Of a stretch of DNA of 64,000 nucleotides, positions 28,201-42,500 are shown in pieces. Numbering within the stretch: position 1 is the first letter of the stretch; each line of letters opens with the position of its first letter. The notes below the pieces were generated by a model. That model saw nothing but the letters and a program-made list of their open reading frames with translations. It ran no database searches and was not told the origin of the DNA. The DNA is taken from assembly GCA_021292105.1 (NCBI GenBank), contig CM037864.1:38998486-39062485 (forward strand), given 5' to 3'. The translations under genes were made by a program, and so were the position numbers. The DNA is from Anadara kagoshimensis. Lineage: Eukaryota; Mollusca; Bivalvia; Arcoida; Arcidae.

Positions 28201-31200
28201 ACTGCCGTGTTCAAATGGCAATACTAAAATGCCTGTGTATTATTGCAGAAAAATAATACACATATATATATATATATACATATCAACTGGAGCCAGACAA
28301 GACTTAGAGGCAGCTACTACATCCTAGCAGCATTGAACACCCATTCACAAGTTACAGAAGTTGCTTTGATGACCAAGATTTGCATAATATTGTTTTTTTT
28401 CCAATACCATGATTAATGTGCATTTTTCCCATTACAGCAATTAGAAACAAAGGATTTTTAATTTGAAAAGCAGCTAATACCAGGTAATTCTTCATAGTGT
28501 TCTTTACAATCAATTCTTGAAATACTTCTCTTTTTGTAAACAATGTAAGCCTACTTCTTAAAATCAGCATCAATCTCAGTCCCAGCAAAGTAATACCACA
28601 TTTATGCAACAATAGAAAGGCAGTAAAACCTCAGACTATAGATATTATATGTACAAAATTGAAAGTAATGATTAATTACTCAGTATTGATTGTGGTTTTA
28701 TTTATAATTTACCATATAACCTTGTAAAACTTATATCGGTTATACTAGCAGGTTGATAAATACATGCTACATTATGAAAGCCAGAGTTCAAACAACACGC
28801 ATTTTATAGACATTGACAATGGTCATATAATAACTCTGTGACTGCCCATAAAAATAGGAGAAATCAATGAAAATTTTCAATTATATACAGAATGCTGAGT
28901 TTAGGGTGCATTTAAAATACTGAGTAGAACAATATACATTGTATATGTATATCTACACAATATATATATATACACCAAATAACCGATATTGTCAACATAC
29001 TTAGTGGTTATTTATATGTATTTAACTTATGACAAATTAAAAAAAAAATATCTCTAAATAATTGAATACAGAGATCAATTTTTGTAGGAAAATTGGTTAA
29101 AGAGGAAAATAAATTATTTAAACTTCCCATTCATAAATTTTCATATTGATTATATTTAATAGGCTTTAACAACGCATATAAAACACTCATTAAATCATTA
29201 TTAACTTTGTTCCCATTCTGAGTTTGAATTGGACTCGGGGAAAATCCTAGCGAGTGTGAGAAAGTTTGTCAATTACCAGTAACTTGTAGTAGGTTGGTGG
29301 TTTTCTCCCAAGAAGTCAGGCTTTCTCCCACAACCCAGGACTGAACATCTTGATAAAAGTGAAAGAATGGGAACAAAAACCATTACTCAAGTCCACTCTA
29401 TTTTAAGACTTCAAAGTCTTATGTCACTACAGAGAAAACTACAATACTGATTGTACTTCTACTTCTAAAACAATTGACGTATCGCTGGCCACGCCCACAA
29501 TGTTCCGTCAAATGGCCTGATGCTTGATTTACATGCAAAAAGAACGAAAACTCGACCTGAACAGCACCATTTAATGATGTCACTGACACTAGTATGTCAT
29601 TAGTTGCCGCGACGCTGCTTTGGTACCATGATGGCGGCCAGTGTGGGAACATTGTGGGCGTGGCCAGTGATACGTCAATTGGCATCCTTGGTCGAAACTC
29701 GAATCGTCATAATTAATAAACTGGGCAACTTTAGAGGTTGAGGGAAACATAAAATACTGGTATTCTTATTATAAAATGGCCGATGCAGATAATCTTGACT
29801 GTATTCAATCAGCCTCTGCAAACTTTACTCAACAAAGTTTGGCAATATATCGAGGGAGACTTATAAAGAAAACATAGAAAAAATGAATTTTTAGACTTCA
29901 AAACAGTGTGGGGATAACCTAGGTGACAAAACCATCAAGGGGCATTAAAATTGAGGTTTTACTGCATGAACCAAAACTATTTATTTGTCAATGTAATACT
30001 GAAGCTTCATATAAGCTGAGAATATGATGACACAATCTTGATACAGCATTCAGTTAATTGTGTAAATACCAACTTTACAGACTTAATAAATAAAATGTAA
30101 ATGTATGGTGTATACACTAACTAAATCAATGTAACTTTACACTGTCATTCTATGAGTGTCCTATACCTCATCATGGGTCACCTTGGAAAACTTGAATGAA
30201 ATAAAGATATATATATATACTGGTAATACACAAAAAATGATAATAAAGTTACTACATACCATCATAAGTCATTTAAACTATGTATGTATATAAAAATGAG
30301 ATTTATGACAGTTTATGATGGAATACCGGTACTATACATCACACTTAAGATGATACACCGCTTTGAGTTTTTTGTTGTTTTTTTTATCCTAGACTTACCG
30401 TTAATTAAAATTATTTGATTTTTACTTTTAGAAATCCTTCACAATTCTCTCATGTCCAAAATATTTTTCTTTTGTCTAATTATCATCAGCTCAGCATAAA
30501 TTTATGGTGTTAATTAAGAGGCCATTTTGAATATTAATGAGATATTTTAACAAGATATTTCTTGAACAGTTACTTTATTATTCGTGTGTACCTCTCATTA
30601 ATATATTTAAGGCATACAATTACAGTGCCATGAAAATTTATAAAACAATGTAAACGAAAAAAATAATGAAAACCTTCAAAGTATCAAGTTATAAATATGT
30701 TTCTCTTACCTGAAATTCTGGCGTTAAGTACTTGAACCTATAGGCCATTCATTCATAAGAAACAAGCACCTGTTTTTAAGAGATCCCAGTATACAATGTA
30801 TATATATACATAGACAAAAACTTGTCAAATGAACTTGAAGAACACCTTATTGTCCTAGTAGATATACAGACATATTCTTACAATGCCTGGCTGACTTAGC
30901 CAGTAAAGTTCAAATTTTTTATTTGTTATATTTAAAGCCAGGTACTTTTTAAATGCCTCCCAGTTAATTGTACATTCATATAATATCACCTCTAATCTAC
31001 GTTATGGATCATCTCTTGTTTGTATTCAAACCTCAATGCTCTGCCTAAACAAATTTTATTGAAATATAGTCAATATTTGACTATCGACTTTGCCCTGATC
31101 TTCCTTCCTGTTATAATGGGTGGAGACTACAAAAATTTATTTGCATTTATTGTTTCCAACTGCTTCAAGATAAGTTATTCATGACTGGTCAAATGGCAAG

Positions 31201-34200
31201 TATTTATATACCTTATCAATGGAATTTTATTTCTACTCTTTGTGGCTATAATCAAATATGAGGTCAAGATGGACCTCCTTGTTTGATTGACCTTACACAT
31301 TGACTTACTGGTAAACAAGCATACTCTATTGTCTAAAAATTAAGCTATGCTTGTGCAGTACTTGTGCTGGTAGCCAAAATACAAGCAGCCTCTGTTGTCT
31401 TACAATCAAACTATGCTTGTGCAGTGCTTGCACAGGTAGCCAAAATAAAGTTTCCAATTAAATTAAATGCAAATCTTTTAAAAAATATTTTTTTTATACA
31501 AAATAATGTTCAAATGACTTTATTCAGTCACCATTTGGATTTAAATCTAAGTGGTGAGATGTGCTGGAATCCATAAGCGTGGCTTCAGACCACTTGGCCA
31601 CCAAAGACGCAATTTGTCAAATGAGATCAGTATCTAATAATTATGACATACTTTATGTTGGTATTACTATAAACTGATTTGACAAACCGCAAACACTCAG
31701 GTGTTTCCAATGCCAAGGGGTTAATAACAACTTTTTTGCTTAGGTGATAATATTATTTTACTTTCAAGGCAAAAGTCTGAAAACTTGTTCCGCCAAGTGA
31801 TATTGAATAAATCTCAGGTAAGCTTTTAAGCTTGATCAATTTACCATTATATTTTGCTTTTGGCTCTCAATATGTGTGGAGGACATATCAGGTAATATAA
31901 GACAAAAATATATACTAATACTAGGTTTCCATAAATTTAAAATAATTAGTAGCCAAATTTCAAAAAATTGTGAAAATATAGTCCTTTTTAAAGTATTTTT
32001 CCACAAATTTGCTAAAAAAGGTTACTTTTTGAAAGAATTCCTCAGAAATAAAAACATAGCTAATAGATTTAATATCTCTAATGTGTAAATGGAGCCTTGA
32101 TGGCTGAGTGGTCTAAAGTACATGCTAACAGATCATAGCACCTTTCACCGACCAGGTTCAAATCCCACTTGGGAAAATCCTAGTATGAGAAAGTCTATCA
32201 GTTTGCTTGCTGATGATCTTTGATTTTCTGGGTGCTCTGATTTCCTCCACCATTCAAGAACTAACCATTTTGATAAAACTGAAAGAAATTTGACTGGGGC
32301 ATAAAAAACCATAACTCCACTCCATTCTGAGACCCCCTAGTTTTATGTCACTGTAGTGAAAACTGTCATAATATTATCACTGTACTCCTAAAATGATTGG
32401 CATGTTTGGTGCAAACCCTACTGGGTACTCCAGTTTCCGCCACCATCCGAGAACTGAAAACCTCCATACAAGAGTAAGAATCTTGACTGGGGCATAAAAA
32501 CCATTACTCCACTCAACACCACTCCTTTCTACAGTTTTAATGTTAGAATCAAAGTTAAATTCAATTTCTTATCATAATTGTGCCATGCAAATTTCACAAA
32601 TATGAAAATGTTGTGCATTTGAAGTATAAAATTTCCAGATACCATAATACAACATTAAAATCTATTTAATATGTCCAGTGTCAAGATAAAACCAACATTT
32701 AATTCTTCATAAGTTTTTAAAAATCGACTTATAATTAAACTGTACTTTGATCCCTTTGTGAGCCTCATTAACATGAATTACATGATGTTAAATGAAGGGA
32801 GAAGACCCATCTAAGTATTATCTTTTTGATTTGTTAAGAAACACCCTATAATAATCTTCATATTAATCACTTATACAATGGCAATTATTTTAAGTGTTGC
32901 CACATGGATGATAAGATCGGCAATATGGTGTAAGATTTATCTAACACTTCGACAGATTAATTGTACAGAATAGTTAAAATATCAGACTTAAAACTGATAA
33001 CATTACTGGAAAACAAAACACTGGGAAAAACAGACCACTATCAGACCTGATATCAGACAAAATTCACAATATCAGACAGAATTCATGGTAATTAAAATGT
33101 CTCCCCCTTGTTTAGATAATTTAAATATAAAGGTTTCAGTTTTTTTTTAAATATTAAAATGTACAATATTAAAGTCTATATTTTAAATTAATCCTATACA
33201 AGTATGCATGCTAAATGACAATAAGCAAAAGGTCAAATCAACTAAACTCTGGTGGCTACAGGTGGGTCAAATGTTATTTTATACCCATGGATTCAAAATT
33301 ATTTCAACAATGTTGATTGAAGAAAACAGACATTTTGTTAGATTGGTGGAAACCAGAGTTGTTGGGAAAAGCCACTAACAACTGGCAAGTTAAAGCTGCA
33401 ATACACTAGAATCTGTCCTGAATAGGATGTGAACACAACAGCATGAGAGGCATTCCATGTGATCGGTAAAATGTCACTTTTACACCACTATGCCATCAAT
33501 AAAACATCACCACTATACCGGTAATCAAACTTCATAATGTACACACACAGTATAACATACATTTACCATGCTATAGGTTTTTTCTTTATTGTGTGCTTTA
33601 TGCCTTTTGCGCTTAGCTTATTAGTTATAAAAACATGAAATATTACAGGAAATTACCCCTCCCAACTGCCAAAGGGGTCTACATATAAGCTTATTTATCT
33701 ACTATGACCTTGGGGGATAATAAATACCCCATTTGAGTCCAACAGATTGCTTTCAATGAGTGACCAGACAGTGTGCTGAACAAGTTATAAACATTCATAA
33801 AGTGGGATAAAAGATTTCATGAGAGTCCTTACCACATAAATAACCCTATTTACATGAACCTTAAAATGTGTAAAATACATGTAATTACTACCTGTGCAGT
33901 TTTTATCTATTATTAAAATGACCTACCACCAGGTCAATTAAAGATCTGAATAAATACCACTTCAATTATCCACAAAATTGGCTTTAGATATAGTACAGAC
34001 CTGTTGAAAATTTAAACACTTAACTTATAAAAAGTAGTTGAAGCTCGGCTGCCGAGTGACCAAGAACTGGATAGTTAGTGCCTGCTGAGAGATTGATAGC
34101 AGTTGCCTAATGGTCAAGAATCAAGGGACATAGTGGAACTGCGGAATCGGCACATATTTGTTAGCTCAGTGTTAGACTTTCAGCAGATTGGTACTGTATA

Positions 34201-37200
34201 CTACATGTAGTATATAATGTAGATTTCTACTGGAAGAGTACAAGGTTTATGCATTTACAGAGAAATAATCACCCACCGACAAACAAATCAGTCACTTTAC
34301 AGTCTGACATAAAACATGTGTCTGTAATACCTTTCAGGGCTATACACACATATCAAACATAAATGTAGTACCAGTAATTGCCTTATTGATTTATAGTGCA
34401 ATGATACTAATTGATAAAACAAATTCTTATCCACATGCACTTGAAAGATATATCTGTTTGATCTTTTCTATGTATAGTAAAACCTCATTATAATGACCCA
34501 CCATATCTTTCCTTTATCACAACACGGTTTTTGAAAGTCCCAAAAATTATTTCTTCTATGTCTCCTTCAATTTATCACCAAACCCCAAAATACGATTTAA
34601 CAAATGGTGTTTTTGTACCAGTGTTGGTTAAGGCTATTATTTTCCCCTCAAAAATAGTCATATAAATTGAAAAATTACATCGCTCTTGAGACGGTAATAC
34701 AGTTGCAGTAGAGAGTTGCCCGTAAACAAATCATTACTTAACAAATTAACAACCATGTCCAAGTTGCACAAAGCATTACCAAAGGCAAGGGTTTTCTAGC
34801 ATTGTCATGTTGAGAATATTGAATCATTTCCTAATTGAAGAGAAAGAGTTTTTCTCTTGTATGAGGCATGACTTGACATTTCCCACCATTGTATTCACCA
34901 AGGACAAAATAAATGGTTACTATGTTTTTTCCTCCCCAAAACTTTGTAAAATTATCACAATTTTCAACCAAAGTTACTAGACTTTGTTACATCAGGGATT
35001 TATCAGGGTCTTTTGGGAAAAGGCCCTAAACTAAAAGTTGGGAAAAACTATCAACTTTTTGCTCATTTTGGGAAAATTTTGACATCATTTTTATGCCATT
35101 AATAATTAAATCTAATGTTTTTAGTGTATTGAGTTGATTGAAGATTGAGAAAAGCAGCCACATTTATGACCAGACTTCAGCTATGTATCTGGTACAATTT
35201 TCTAATTGGGAATTTTCTCAGCCCATTTTGGGAAAAAATCAATGTTTTTTCATTGGGAATGGGACCGAATTTCGGCCCTAAACAGGCCCTTGATAAATCC
35301 CTGTACATACATGTATCTCAAAGGTTTCATCCAATTAAATTAATGCATCCAATAGATTTAATTTCAATTTAAATGCAAAAAACGTTTCCTGTAAAATGCT
35401 GCATTTAACAGCAGTCTCATTAAATACCAATTTATCAAGTAACAATTATAGTTTTTATAGACATTTATTTTAAATTTATCAAGTAACAATTATACTCTTC
35501 AGGTTTTTTTTAGACATTTAGAAATCATCAGATTAAATATCACAACATATTAAAATTGTTTTCCCATGTTGAACTCTAGCAATTATGTACAATCATTATA
35601 TAGACAAACAACATTAACCTGTCCGTTTAAACTTTTATTAAGAATATTCATATAGGAGAATCTACCCAATGCATGGGTAGTGTTAGGATCCACAGTTAAT
35701 ACATAAACAATGTATGTTCTCCCATGATGTAGACAGTCCCTATCCATAAATGTACCAGTCCATTATAAATATTTGAATTAAAGGTCAAGCTGACAGGTCA
35801 ATGTTGTTTGCTTATACCACTGTAACCTTGGAGTAACAATATAGAAATTTGAGGTAAAGTGTGCATGCAGTTATTTAATGTTTCGGTCTAGTTAAGTCAC
35901 AATACATGTGTGATGTGTATCTGGTTTAAAATGACTATATAAAAGTCTACATAACTCAATGATTTATTGTATCTTTTTTACCAAAAAAAAAAAAATGAAA
36001 ATACTGGTAGGACAACCATACAGTGCCACTGATGTTTGCAATTTGTCATTGCAATGTCTACAGATATTACACGCAGGTACATTCACATGAATGTAGACTA
36101 AGGACAAGTAAAATTCAACACGACTAATATCTATACATCAATTATGTAGACAAAACATAAAGACATCATCTTCCCTGATTGACTTCATAAAATTTCGGAT
36201 TTCCTCACATTCTAATGCACACACAAATTCTTGATACAAAATAGTTTTTAACTGAATACAACTCCTTCTACTAGTATTTGATAATATCAATTGACGTATC
36301 GCAGACCATGCCTTTTATGTTCCGACACTAGCCACCATCATGGTACCAAAAACAGTGTCACAGCAACTAATGACACCATTAAATGGCCTAGTTTTCATTC
36401 TTTTGGAATGTGTGTTTTTCAAGCATGTTGGGCCTTTGTCGGAACATCCTGGGCATAGTCGGCGATTGGTCAATTGTGTGCATTAACTTTTGAACAGAAA
36501 TTTAAGAAATATCACCTAAAACACAAAATACAAATTGTGACCAACTGGTTGTTCTATTGAAGCTTTGAATAACCAAGCACGGGTGGTGAATACGAGGAAA
36601 ACACAAACATCAACCTTCAAGAAACACAAACACCAGATTAAGATATCATTGATCAATGACCTTATGATCCACTGAAAAGAAACAAGTGAAGCAAAAGTAA
36701 CTGAATGATCTAATACATCTTAAACCAATCAAGCAGAAACAATGAAAAAAATATTGAAACATCACTAAATTAAGTCTGTATTCAACATTTTCTTGAAAAG
36801 GTAAATATGGTAATAAATATTGTATACTTACTCAATATAATAAACAGCGCCCTCAGGAGTTACAGCTTGTTCCCAGCCTATTGGAAGACCTACAACATTG
36901 AAATTTAATTTTTATTACATGGTTATATTAAATCTCAGTATAAAATACATCATACCACTTAACTATAGGGAGCACAAAATGAATTCATTACGGATACTTC
37001 ACTTTTTGTTTGTATCAAGATATAGTTTCAAAGTCATTCTGGAACACTTATAATGATATGCATGATATCTCCTTCTTCTAAATGCCCAAAAACAAGCTAG
37101 AGAGAAGAAAAAGTTTCACAAAGCAAATTTAAGATTAGATTCAAATATACTGGTACAGTCTTATTAGTTTTCAGCGTAAAATTGATAACTTTGTTTGAAG

Positions 37201-39518
37201 TTTTTATGCTTTCTGCATAATTGCATTTTGAAAGTATCTCTTAGAATGGTACCTCAAAAGATCCCAAAACAAGTTGAACATTTAAAAGTATTAAAAATAA
37301 CTTTTTAGGCATTTACATTAATCAATAATAAAACTTGACAAACAAGCTCCAAGGTTCAATCATAATGATTCTTTCCTGACTTAACACATGATTATTTAAA
37401 ATAATTTGGCAGGATTTCCTTTTGAAACCCCAATCCATTCAGTTTGTATTTATTTATTTATTTTTTTTTCCAAATGGCTTTAATCTATCACTTTAACATA
37501 TTCAGTCAAATATGAAATTTTAGCAAATTTAAAGTTGTTTTTTTTTTATAAAGAACCCACATACAGACATCATTAAAACAGAAAAGAGGTGTCCCCAAAA
37601 TAACTTACCTCTATATTTATATTATCATTAGGTACATTCATATTTATGAATGATTGTGAATCTGGGGCTTGAATCATAAATGAAATGATTCGTTATTTCA
37701 TTTAGCTGAACCATGTCACAGATACAATCTTGGTATGTCTCTTCAATACACCACTAATTTACTTCTCCCACAATAACACATTCATGAATAAAAGTTGTAT
37801 GATACACCCCATCACATTTGATAAATCCCTATAATAGATATATCATTACCGAAAACCAATATAGTTTCACTAACCTATGTGAGCAAATAGGTCAAGGCCA
37901 TGAGTGTTGTTATTTTTTTTTTTACATATGAAACTGGTTACTTTTTTCACACAACAAAACAAATATTAAAGGACACAAATCAGGGCAAGCAGTATGAACA
38001 GATTTCAAACAAATTGCTTATAAAGTCAAGGTTCCCACAATTTATAAGGTAGCCAAATTTCAAAATTTGAAAACATGTATTCTTCTTTAAAGTACTTTTT
38101 TCAAAAATTTGCTACAATAGTTAACCTTTTAAAACATTTCTCATAAATTAGTAGCCAATGGTGATTTTTGCTAATAGGAATGGAAACAGAAAATTTTACT
38201 AGGTCACAGTGCCCTGGTTACCATAAACAAACTACATGTATTAATTATTGGAGAAAAACATGAAATAATATTTTAATCCTTTTTTGCATCATAGAACAAA
38301 AATTGGCATCATGTAGAGTCTGGAAAAACTAAAGCAACTGATTTCAGAGTACAATAAACATGTACCACTCAGTGATAGTTACTGGTATCACCTCTTGGTG
38401 CTTTTCACATTGTGAATCAATAAGCATAAGCATTAAAGTTATACAAATCAGTAAAACTTCTAATAAAGCTCTATATTTTCCATTCATATAACATATACTG
38501 GTAATATTATTCATGTAATACATATTTGTTCAACCATTTGAAAAAATTGGTATTACAATTCTGGTCCAAGCACTACTGATAAAGATTTGTGTCCGAAACA
38601 GCCATCAAGTGCTATAAAATTAACACTGCTATAATATGCAATAATGATATATGGCACATTACAACAGAAATATATTGTATATATGTAATGTAACAACTTA
38701 CTTTTTGTCAAACTATAAACAAATCTTTTCAAATCTTCTAAATGTTTGAAGTTTAATTAAAATTTACACCCTTCTAAAACCAGTTTACAGTGGTTGTGTC
38801 TGGACTTCCAGTCTGTATTTATACTGGAGTTTAAAATTTTAATACTTAGCAGAGATTTCTATTGAAGTTTCTTATCCCTTTTTCCCTTTCAATACATAAA
38901 GGATGAACACTTCATAATCAGCTTTGAGGGTAACATTCACTTCAGATATATAGGTCATTTTTCAGGATTAAAATCAGATCAGAAGATTCCTTTTCTTATA
39001 TTAAAAATCAACTTTTTTGTGAATGAAAACATTAGTCATTTCAACCAGACATAATACACTATTGATGGAAAGATTAAATTTGAATCTGTATACAAATCTG
39101 AAGTATAATCCAAGAAAGGCCTTTATTGCTCACTTGGGCCATGACTTAATAGGTCAATATAATAACAGATAAATATGAAATAAGGGTCTCATCTCTTCTT
39201 GAAATATTTATTTTCCAATCCTGATTTATAGATACTGGTATATATGATACTTAAGTTAAGGAAATGGATTTTTAAAAGCCACACATGTTGATATCAGATA
39301 AAGTGGCTTTGGTGTCAAAAACTACAGGTGAAGTTGCAGATATTACAACCTATGAGATAAAGCAATAAGCCTCCAACACTGAGCAGTTTGTTGTTTTACG
39401 GTAATTATTAAACATCTAGACATCAACCAAGATCAGGACTAATACAAAACTAAACATCACTAAAAGCAACATTCTAGCATTACTATTGTATCGAACAGAA
39501 TCATAGAGGACTTCTAAT

Positions 39519-39573
<55 letters not shown>

Positions 39574-42500
39574 CCAAGACTTAATTTCTATGTTGGATCC
39601 TGTGAATCTTGTTATTGCAAACCAACTTGAACAAGGAATTCTATGACAGCTGAGGACAAACACCACAACTTTATCTCAAACAATCAAAAGAAAGAAATGG
39701 AAATGATGTGTTTGCAGAAAATAATCCATTCCAAGGGAAGCATTATGATTGACACTGTCCCACCAGGCAAAAGGAGATGCGGACAAAAAGAGACATGGAA
39801 AAGATCCACTGAAAGAGAACTACTGGTACATACAAGACAAAGGTTGGATATGGGGACAAGTACATGGCAGGTACTGGTATACTACAATACTTGGTAAACT
39901 GTATAAAACATCACCCACTGACAATGTTCAAGTTTTTGACAAACCTGACAGGTTCAAAACCAATAATGGTTACAACCTTCAGGGTTGTGTGCTTATTACA
40001 TTTGAGATTTCCTGACCATATAGTGGAAGGTCCTATGTTAATTCAAAGCTTTGCTCTTTATGACCAAGGACATGTCAGGACAATACCTGTACTAGTATGT
40101 GGTAAGTCACATTTGGTCTCAAAAGTGAATGTATCAAACCCAAACACAGTTAAATTTCTTAAAAGAATATATAGCAGAATTTGTTTCACAGAAGTGTTCT
40201 ATTTGGAAGTGAAAAACACAATAAAGTGCAGTTAAGAATCTGATTTCATTGATTTCGTATTTTATTTTTTTTAAATAATTTTATGCGCAGATTTAGGGGA
40301 CAATCATTTACAGGCTACCAGCCAATATTTTCACAAATCCTGTTTGACTATAATGAATTTTATTCAAAGTATCCGAATAAAAATTTGTCAAAATGGACAA
40401 GATGTTGATGAAGAATGCATCGATCAACCCTGTCAACATAACAAAAACAGGCTTTACTAAGTCAAACTTAAAATTACCCAGTAGTCTGTAATTTGAATTT
40501 CATTTTTAACACACCTTCGGAGGTCCAATAAAGTCTTTAGTATATATATATACGATATATATAATACTTACTTAAAGTAGCAAAAGTTTTTTCATTAAAA
40601 AATAAAGTAGACCAGAGACCTTTAAACCTGGTGAACTTTACATTAGAACAAGTTGACATGACAAAAGACATTTTGCAAGTCTTACTGTAATTTCTGCAAC
40701 TTAAGTAACTAATAAGATATTCTTCACTAGGACATTGGGGGATAAAATTAAATCCTTATCAATTAACTCAAAATCAAAATACTCATGTTTATTTATTCAA
40801 AGATTTGTTATTTAAAGATCTAAAATTCAATAAAATTTCGATTCCTTTTGAAAATAGCACAGATTTTAAAGCCAAACTAAAAAATTTAAAACATATTAAA
40901 ATACACAATATAATAGATTATTTTTTAAATCCAGATTACATCTTATACCTTTAATGTAGTTACAGTACCGTAAATATGATGGGTATTACTTTTCATGAAT
41001 GAAACAATTTTAAATGTAGCACTACTGGAAATTGGGAACTTTTCACATCAATTAATTTTCGTGAGAATCGTCATTTAAAGGTATTTTGATGGTCAGTGCA
41101 AATTGAAACTCAATAATATCAATAACAATATAGTTTTATTTTCAAATATTGTTACTTTTGCGAATTTCAATGAAAATAAAATGAACATTAAAAGTTCCCC
41201 AATTTATATTATTTACATAATCATGGTTACTGTGGTACCATTCTTGGCAATACACAATGTACTTAGGTATTGGTACTGCACTGTATATCAGTGGTTTCAA
41301 TAAAGCCAGCACAGCGACAAAAGTTGTCTGCTTCTTTTATATGTTATGGACTTGGATTAAGTCTGTCACATAGCTCCACATATTTCTTTAAGTTAAAATT
41401 TCCTGAATTTGTTTTGCAATACCTACTACTGGTACTCCATATTCCATTCCTACATTAAGAAACTTGTCTTCTACTTAAAAACTTTCTGAAAGGGCTGGTA
41501 TATACTGGTACATGACAGTTGTAAAATATAACTTGCTCATTCTTTTTTTTTCAATTTATTTTAAAATAATAATTTTGAGTTTTCAAAAGCTTCTCACCTC
41601 AAAATAAATTAATCTTTTATTAACATATTTTAATTGATATTGGTATTTTTTTTAAACATGAACATGGTTGAAATTGAAAATGCACTATAATATCAAACGA
41701 CACCACCGATGTTTTTAAAAATGTGTTTAGACATTTCAATCAAAATAAAACTTTAAGCAATGAAAACCTCTTAAACTTGGTGCAAAATAATAAATGTGTA
41801 TTATCTATAGGAAAACAAAACCTATCAAGTAATTAGATAATACTGCACTCATCTAGACGATAAACAGAAGCCAAAACCTGAGGGCGTAACAAACAAAGTT
41901 TTCTCGGTTATCAGTATATAACAGCAGCAAGATCAACAGAACACAAAAGAAGTGTTTTACTTGCAAGTAGGTTATCATCAAAATAAATGGTAGAGTTGTA
42001 ATGGAAATGTAAATACATGTGTTAAATTAAAGTTATAAGAAGCATGATTAATTAAAATGTTACATAACACTTTGGTAACTCATGATTTTCCTTTTACAAT
42101 ATGTTAAGAACAATCTAAAACATTTATGCCAATATAACTGTTAGAAATAACAGTCAGAAAGTGGTAACTTTTGGTAAAAAAACAGGCATGAGAGGAGCTA
42201 TATTCGGCAATAGAAAATGTTGAAATCATCAAGACAAGAACTTGTTAAAAAATTAATTAATCAAAGTCTGAAAAAGTCATTTAGCCACATTAAGCTTATT
42301 GACAAGTAGTGAAAAATACAATGGCATTTACAGTTGTCAAAAAGTTAAGAATATGCGAAAATTGAATGTGTTTGACGATGAAAATTTTTCTGTCATGCAC
42401 TTTTGGCTACTAATGAAAAAAAAAGTGTGAACCTAGATTAAGGAATAACAAATTAATTTTTATGGCAAAAAATACATTCTTAAAATCTTTTTTTTTCAAA

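Larger units (their letters stand above)
25562..36831. other. Intron 3, 11.3 kb, repeat-rich and without a gene
   Basis: Holds SINEs, one family 1 MITE, both family 2 MITEs, R1 and R2 copies and minisatellites. No open frame longer than about 90 codons and none with a domain signature. Confidence 0.7.

Noticed and set aside
28621-29964. A 1.34-kb transposon bounded by inverted CAGTAAAACCTC ends
   Set aside because: The ends match for only about 13 bp, no TA duplication is present, and the interior is a SINE and an unrelated MITE; two solo ends are equally likely.
39643-40235. Three overlapping open frames of 84-123 codons in intron 2
   Set aside because: Different frames, no domain, no splice logic, and composition typical of random AT-rich DNA.
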